Shown here one piece after another: positions 58,982 to 64,000 of a DNA stretch of 64,000 bases (its first letter is position 1; every line of letters begins with the position of its first letter). The notes below the pieces were generated by a model that was given only the letters and a program-made list of their open reading frames with translations, did not search any database and had not been told where the DNA came from. The position numbers were made by a program, and so were the translations under genes. Source of the DNA: Pseudomonas sp. UBA5706 (GTDB taxonomy: Bacteria > Pseudomonadota > Gammaproteobacteria > Pseudomonadales > Pseudomonadaceae). The DNA is taken from the NCBI RefSeq assembly GCF_002419965.1, contig NZ_DIHC01000001.1:124001-188000 (forward strand). Reading direction: 5' to 3'.

Positions 58982-60286
58982 TCAGAACGTCCAGGTCACC
59001 AGGGTTTCAAACAGGCTCGATACCTTGTCGTCGCCGTAGACCTGCTTGGCGCCGTCGCCCGGCTTGGCCACGCCATACACTGCGCTCAAGGTCACCGCCG
59101 GGGTAACGGTCCAGTTTGCATAGAGGTCCAGTTCCTTGGCGAAATCGCGGCTGGTTACCCCGTCCGGCTTCTTGTCAAACTCAAACCTGTATCCCATCAC
59201 GCCAACGTTCAGGTCCTGGCGTGGGTTCACGGCCAGCCTGAGCATGTCAATATCGACGTTACTGTTGAACAGCATGTACTCACCGACGATCTCGCCCTGA
59301 TACCAGGTGCCATACTCCCCGCCATAACCGTAGGTCATCGGATCGTAGGTTTGCGAGTACTGGGTGCGGCGATAGGTCAGCGTTGGCGTCCAAGGCACGT
59401 CGGTAAAGGCATAGTTGGCCTGGGCATACCAGCCCCGCGCGGACTTGTTGGTATCACCGCCCTTTTGCCAGGAGTATTCCCCCGCCAGGCTGAATTGCGG
59501 CACAGCGGCAAAAGGTGTGCCTTTAGCTCGCACGTCGTAGACATCAAGGCCATCACGGGAGGGGTTGTCGGCGTCCAGCGTATGGTAATACGTGGCGCCA
59601 AGCGTGCCCCAGGTGTCACGCCATTCCAGGTTGGCACCGCGCAAACGCAGGCGCTCGTGGTAGTTAAGGTAATCAGTGTCGGCCCTGGCGGTCAGGTCGA
59701 ACAGGTCGGCGTGCACCTTGCCGGTGTTCAACTGGGCGATAAGGGTGTTGCTGAAGGAGGTCCGCGGTCCGATCCAGACGGCCGCGTCCCGCCCCTGATC
59801 AGCATGGCCGTCGCCGATCAAAAAGCCGGTGTCGATCATGAATGTCTGTTTGCCGGCGCTCAGGGTAATCGCGTCCTTGCCCAGTGAGGGGAACAGATCA
59901 CCGCTCTTCCAACCGACGAATGCAGTTTCCAGGCTGACGGATTCCGGGTTGTCGCGGCTGATACCCAAGGCATCGGTATCGCCGCGGGTCATGGCGCCGA
60001 CCGCCGAGACCCCACCGAAGAAGGTGCCATAGGCGGTTTGCGGTCCAGTGATTTTCAACCCAGGGAGCACGAAGCCTTCAAAGCGGCTGGAGCTACGGTC
60101 GACCGCCAGGCCGATGCCGCTGGTGCGACCACCGAAAGCCTGATTCTTGTCGTAGAGATAGGCCGCGCCCACCGTCACGCTGGGCTCGATCAGCACGTCA
60201 CCGATCTTGAAACTATCCAGTGCAAAACCCGAACTGGCGTAAAATGCACCGACCCCGGCGACGATGACACCTGCTGACAATTTCAT
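58982..60286 (-). CDS. Outer-membrane beta-barrel porin (alginate-export-like)
   Basis: A 434-residue barrel protein. The start 60286 has GGGAGAG 6 bases upstream and gives a signal peptide (LSAGVIVAGVGAFYASSGFA-L). DAITLSAGKQTFMIDTGFLI and WQKGGDTNKSARGWYAQANY are typical strands, and the chain ends ETLVTWTF. The ITLSAGKQ-type segment is shared with porins of the alginate-export/DUF1302-like group. It may admit the substrate of the PhyH enzyme, whose gene is downstream. Confidence 0.85.
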   Translation of the reverse strand: MKLSAGVIVAGVGAFYASSGFALDSFKIGDVLIEPSVTVGAAYLYDKNQAFGGRTSGIGLAVDRSSSRFEGFVLPGLKITGPQTAYGTFFGGVSAVGAMTRGDTDALGISRDNPESVSLETAFVGWKSGDLFPSLGKDAITLSAGKQTFMIDTGFLIGDGHADQGRDAAVWIGPRTSFSNTLIAQLNTGKVHADLFDLTARADTDYLNYHERLRLRGANLEWRDTWGTLGATYYHTLDADNPSRDGLDVYDVRAKGTPFAAVPQFSLAGEYSWQKGGDTNKSARGWYAQANYAFTDVPWTPTLTYRRTQYSQTYDPMTYGYGGEYGTWYQGEIVGEYMLFNSNVDIDMLRLAVNPRQDLNVGVMGYRFEFDKKPDGVTSRDFAKELDLYANWTVTPAVTLSAVYGVAKPGDGAKQVYGDDKVSSLFETLVTWTF

Positions 60287-60426
60287 TAATTGCTCTCCCC
60301 CTTCTGCATGATCTGGACTGCAACCGATGCTGGCCGCTTGCGTCCGATTGTCGGGGCTGGAGAGAACGCGCTGAAGGCGCAAACAGGTCAAAAAGGGGGA
60401 TCGTTGAAGACACATCCTGCGTCAGC

Positions 60427-61455
60427 TCAGTTTTTGATCTGCGAGCGATATTGCGACGGCGTGCATCCGCTCCAGCGCTGGAATGCGCGGCGAAACGCCG
60501 CCGGTTCACTGAAGCCCAGGGTATCGGCGATCCGCGCGACGGGCACCTGGCGCAGCAGCAACTCCTGAGCCCGCTGGTAGCGCGCCTCGCACAACAACTG
60601 GTTGAAGCTGGTACCGGCAGCGCGCAAGTGGCGTTGTAACGTCTTGCTGGAGCAGGCCATGGACGTCGCGACATTGCTTAACGACGGCGTGGTATTGAAA
60701 CCGGCGCAGATGGCCGATTTGACGCTGGCGAGAAAATCCCGCGGGCTTTCAAGGTGGGATTTAAGCACCAGGCAATGGGCTTTCATCTCGTTGTGCGCGG
60801 TCGGGTTGGCGCATGGCAAAGGCTGGTCCAGCCAGGCGGCATCGAATGACAGGCTGGTGGGCCGCGACACATCGAAACTCACGGGGCAGTTGAAGTACGG
60901 CAAGTAAGACGCACGCTCCGGGTCACACGCGAAGCCGATATTGATCGCCGCCAACGGCAACGGCTGGTAGAGCAGATCGGCCATGACGCTTTGCACGGCG
61001 GTCAGCGCGAATTCGATGGCCAGCCAGCGTAGCTCGTCTTCGATATCGAAGGTCGCATCAATGTTCAGCCAGGCGACGCCCTTGTCCTGCTCCAGACGCA
61101 ATTCGTAGCCGGTACCCAGCGGCAAGGGGTACTCCAAAAACAGCTCAAGGGCTGAACGCAGGTCGCGGCTGGACAACAGGGTAAACCCGAACACCCCATA
61201 GGCGGCCAGCCGGCATCGATGTCCCAGTTCCAGCCCCAGGTGCCGGGCTTGGGTCAAATGCTGGGCATTGCGCAGAATCACGCACTCCTGATCCACCGAG
61301 ATCAGTCTGTCGCCCGTACGCAAGTCATCGGCGGCCAATTGGGTGCCGCGCAGCAGACTCTCGGTCGCATGCCCCGATTCGGCGACGAAGGCATTGATCA
61401 ACGCAATAAAGTGCAAGGTTGCCAAGCGGTCGATGTACTGATCAGAAGTAGCCAT
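60427..61455 (-). CDS. AraC-family regulator (OruR/ArgR-like)
   Basis: A 342-residue regulator. The N-terminal arabinose-binding-like domain of the AraC_binding_2 type covers about 1-190 (FGFTLLSSRDLRSALELFL). The two C-terminal helix-turn-helices are in SLSNVATSMACSSKTLQRHL and IADTLGFSEPAAFRRAFQRW. ATG 61455 is chosen over 61491 because it has a purine-rich site. It is the likely activator of the downstream barrel-protein and PhyH genes on the same strand. Confidence 0.92.
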   Translation of the reverse strand: MATSDQYIDRLATLHFIALINAFVAESGHATESLLRGTQLAADDLRTGDRLISVDQECVILRNAQHLTQARHLGLELGHRCRLAAYGVFGFTLLSSRDLRSALELFLEYPLPLGTGYELRLEQDKGVAWLNIDATFDIEDELRWLAIEFALTAVQSVMADLLYQPLPLAAINIGFACDPERASYLPYFNCPVSFDVSRPTSLSFDAAWLDQPLPCANPTAHNEMKAHCLVLKSHLESPRDFLASVKSAICAGFNTTPSLSNVATSMACSSKTLQRHLRAAGTSFNQLLCEARYQRAQELLLRQVPVARIADTLGFSEPAAFRRAFQRWSGCTPSQYRSQIKN

Positions 61456-61558
61456 GATGCCCACGCGCGAGTCCGATTCGGACCCGAGCATAAAGCGCCG
61501 GCCGAAGGTCCAACAGGTGAGCAGTGACCTAAAAACGGGGAGTGACGGCCGACCGGGA

Positions 61559-62200
61559 TCAGCCAGCGCGAATCATCATCAGCCACATGGCTAACATGGT
61601 ATCGAGGGTGTCTTGCCAGTTATCGGTCAGCGCATCGGTGTGCTTGTGGTAGAACAGAACGCCTTCGATCTGCGATGCGATCAGTACCGCAAACACTTTG
61701 GCACGAGCCTCGGCAAGCTGCGGATTGACCTCCTGGATAAGTTTGGTCAGCATCCGACAGAACGTCTCGTAGATGACCTTCAAGTGCTCGCCGATGGCTT
61801 GATCGTGTTCGGCCAGGGCCCAGCTCTGGAACGAAAATGACGCAATCCAGGGATCGCGCGCCGCTTCCATATCCTGCTTGATCACGTCCATCAGCCGCTC
61901 TTCGGCAGGCCGCGACGTGTCGCCAGCGATGCCGACGAACTGGGTCACGAACACTTCGATCTTGGCGCGGATCACCGACAGCAGCAGATTTTCGGTTGTG
62001 CCGCAGTAGTGCTGGAGATTGCTCAGGCTGATGCCCAACTCACTGGCGACCCGACGGGCAGAAAACTGCGCATAGCCATCGCGCACGAAGATCGTCGCCG
62101 CGGTGTCGATAATATCCTCTATGCGTTGCACCCGTTTTTTTTCACGAGGGCTGGCAGTACGCTCGAACAGCGATTGCGCTCGCGAAAATTCACTCAACAT
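61559..62200 (-). CDS. TetR-family regulator (BetI-like)
   Basis: A 213-residue TetR protein. The helix-turn-helix is in IEDIIDTAATIFVRDGYAQF and GISLSNLQHYCGTTENLLLS, where the SLSNLQHY form is typical of a subgroup with a BetI-like ligand domain. ATG 62200 is taken because the longer frame starts with GTG and has no site. It lies between the AraC gene and the APC permease gene, all on the same strand, and probably controls the permease. Confidence 0.9.
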   Translation of the reverse strand: MLSEFSRAQSLFERTASPREKKRVQRIEDIIDTAATIFVRDGYAQFSARRVASELGISLSNLQHYCGTTENLLLSVIRAKIEVFVTQFVGIAGDTSRPAEERLMDVIKQDMEAARDPWIASFSFQSWALAEHDQAIGEHLKVIYETFCRMLTKLIQEVNPQLAEARAKVFAVLIASQIEGVLFYHKHTDALTDNWQDTLDTMLAMWLMMIRAG

Positions 62201-62385
62201 TGATGTACTCCAAAGCACAAGCCTGTGACACAGAATGCCTGCCGCAGCGCAGAGGGCGCAACCCTGCGGCCATACCTACAGTGGGAGCGCCCCATCATGA
62301 TTGCTCGGAGTGTACTGAACCGGGCAAACCAGGGTCAATCGACCTAATTCCAGGACGAATGACCCGGTCGGCCAACTGCCCGCAT

Positions 62386-63930
62386 CTACAGGTCCTGGCG
62401 CCCGATACGGCGATAGGATTCGGGCTTGGCGGTCCTCAGGTATATCGCCAGCAGCATGCCGACGATCGGTATCGCCCATATGCCCACCTGCATGAACACA
62501 GCGGCGTCGCCGCTGATACCCACCAGGGTCTCGAAGTTGATCACAGCGAGGCAGAACACATAGCCCAGGCCCAGCGCTGCAGCCACTGGCGCGACGAACG
62601 TGCGCAGCCGCGAGACCTTTGCCGGCGTCGGTTTGCGCAGGAAGTACATCGCAATCGCTACGCTGGTGATCAGCATCAGGCTCAGATAACCATAGGCACC
62701 GACTCCTGATTGATGCGCATACAGCGTCGCGGGATCGGCACCGTTGAAAATGAACGGGACTTCGAGCAAGGCGACGACGATGGTCGCTACCAGAGAGCCG
62801 ATGTACGGGGATTTGTTGCGTGGATGTACTTTGGCCAGCACCTTGGGCAGTGCGCCGTCGATGCCCAAGGAATACAGGTAGCGCGACATGATGTTTTGCA
62901 TGCACAGCAGGCCGGCGAAGATCGACGTGACCACCAAAACCGCCGCCAGGTTGACGCCGAATTGCCCGACATATTTACCCATCGCGTCCGGGAACATGCC
63001 GACGGTGTTGTTGGTGGCGACTTCAACCGCGTGGCTAACGCCATATGCCGTCACCATTACCCAGGCAGACGCTGCGAAGAACAATCCGATCAGCGCAACC
63101 ACCAGGCCGGTCGCCCGTGGAATGGTTCGTTCCGGATTCCTGGTTTCTTCACGGAATACCGCAGTGGCTTCAAAACCGTTGAAGCACAGCACGGCGAACA
63201 ACATGGCCAGGCCGAACTGGCCGCCGGTCAACGCGTGCCATGTGAACGGCTCCACCGAGCGCCCTTCCGGCCCGCCATTGATCAGCACCGCGATGTCGAA
63301 CACCGAGATCACCACCAGTTCGATGACCATCGCGACGACCAGCAGGTGCGACGACACTTCGAGTTTCAGATAGCCGCAGTATCCGACGATTGCCCAGATG
63401 ACGATGGCGTACCAGTACCACTCGATCACCGGCCCGCCCAATGTACTCGCCACCAGGGTCGAGGCCGAGACGCCGAAGAAGGTGTAGGTGCAGGCGGACA
63501 TCATCAAGTAGGTGAATATCGCCAAAAATGCAGAGCCCAAACCAGCGACCCGGCCCAGACCGGCAGTGATGTAAGCGTAATAGGCACCTGGATTGGGCAA
63601 CAAGCGGCTCATGGCGGTGAACCCGGCGGCGAAGACCCCCACCAGCACCAGCCCTGACAAATAGACTGCCGGGGCGCCAATGCCGCCGAACATGACAATG
63701 ATGGAGATGTACCCAGCCACGGTCACCAGCGGCGCCGCGAACGCCAATACGGCGCCCATCAGCCGGAAAAGTCCCATGTCCCCTTCAAGGCCCGAGCTGA
63801 TCAGCTCGACGGCACGATGGCCATCCAGCGGCGCGCCGGCACCGGGGGTAAATACTTGACTGATATGCTCGGTGGCAACTATGGACACACCGTCTGGCTG
63901 GACATTGGAGAGATTATTTGTCGTGCTCAC
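62386..63930 (-). CDS. APC-superfamily amino-acid/amine permease
   Basis: A 514-residue permease with about 12 spans. The opening GLFRLMGAVLAFAAPLVTVA and SRLLPNPGAYYAYITAGLGR are the conserved first helices of APC transporters, and FNGFEATAVFREETRNPERT is the usual loop after helix 6. A long hydrophilic N-terminus of about 60 residues precedes helix 1. The start is GTG 63930, with AAGGG 8 bases upstream. Substrate is likely an amino acid, amine or ethanolamine-like compound. The gene is followed only by 70 bases to the window end. Confidence 0.9.
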   Translation of the reverse strand: MSTTNNLSNVQPDGVSIVATEHISQVFTPGAGAPLDGHRAVELISSGLEGDMGLFRLMGAVLAFAAPLVTVAGYISIIVMFGGIGAPAVYLSGLVLVGVFAAGFTAMSRLLPNPGAYYAYITAGLGRVAGLGSAFLAIFTYLMMSACTYTFFGVSASTLVASTLGGPVIEWYWYAIVIWAIVGYCGYLKLEVSSHLLVVAMVIELVVISVFDIAVLINGGPEGRSVEPFTWHALTGGQFGLAMLFAVLCFNGFEATAVFREETRNPERTIPRATGLVVALIGLFFAASAWVMVTAYGVSHAVEVATNNTVGMFPDAMGKYVGQFGVNLAAVLVVTSIFAGLLCMQNIMSRYLYSLGIDGALPKVLAKVHPRNKSPYIGSLVATIVVALLEVPFIFNGADPATLYAHQSGVGAYGYLSLMLITSVAIAMYFLRKPTPAKVSRLRTFVAPVAAALGLGYVFCLAVINFETLVGISGDAAVFMQVGIWAIPIVGMLLAIYLRTAKPESYRRIGRQDL

Positions 63931-64000
63931 GGGATAGCCCTTCTGTATGACCCTGAGAGATAGCGTCAGACGCAACGTTTGAACACATCGGGGCCGACAC

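Overview
The window looks like a chromosomal accessory region of a fluorescent-type Pseudomonas. The evidence is the high-GC coding style, the Fec-type iron-signalling module, the DUF1302/DUF1329 pair, an S-type pyocin fragment, and a catabolic block whose gene order I recall from P. aeruginosa (about PA3514 to PA3498). That recollection is from memory and was not searched. I recognised no rRNA, tRNA, CRISPR array or intact transposase.

Layout. Bases 1-1782 hold the end of a polyamine-type locus (FAD oxidoreductase, cupin, PotF-like binding protein). Bases 1783-4214 are a gene graveyard of decayed LysE, LysR, DMT and MFS genes, with a 140-bp IS5-like miniature element at one edge. Bases 4329-7587 carry an epimerase-type SDR, a LysR regulator and an MFS exporter. 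Bases 7880-11849 are a FecI/FecR/TonB-receptor system with a Fur-box-like site. Bases 12151-19286 hold DUF1329, DUF1302, an aldehyde dehydrogenase and a GMC alcohol oxidase, divergent from a TetR gene. Bases 19432-24928 hold a membrane protein, a hybrid histidine kinase, a GST remnant, an AhpD-like protein and a MocR regulator. At 25021-27496 a gamma-glutamyltransferase gene is broken by an orphan pyocin E3-type rRNase tail with an immunity-like reading frame.

Bases 27508-38553 form one long minus-strand run: a GntR regulator, a complete sulfonate/nitrate-type ABC transporter, a medium-chain reductase, a thioesterase, a VOC protein, an acyl-CoA ligase, then a second such ABC transporter with a BAAT-like hydrolase. 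It reads as uptake and CoA-dependent breakdown of an unknown acid.

Bases 39003-55969 are the most interesting part. A TetR gene and a NicC-like flavin monooxygenase come first. A single-direction run of 17 genes follows: a third ABC transporter (ATPase, binding protein, permease), SDR, cupin, alpha/beta hydrolase, IclR regulator, SDR, ThDP enzyme, aspartate dehydrogenase, aldehyde dehydrogenase, extradiol-type VOC protein, two small proteins, Rieske oxygenase, RidA protein and ferredoxin-type reductase. It ends in a clear terminator. Two copies of a 16-bp palindrome stand upstream and a partial copy precedes the next porin, which suggests a regulon. The set looks like a complete oxidative pathway for an unknown, probably nitrogen-containing, compound.

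Bases 56407-63930 hold a porin, a PhyH-type dioxygenase, a second outer-membrane barrel protein, AraC and TetR regulators and an APC permease.
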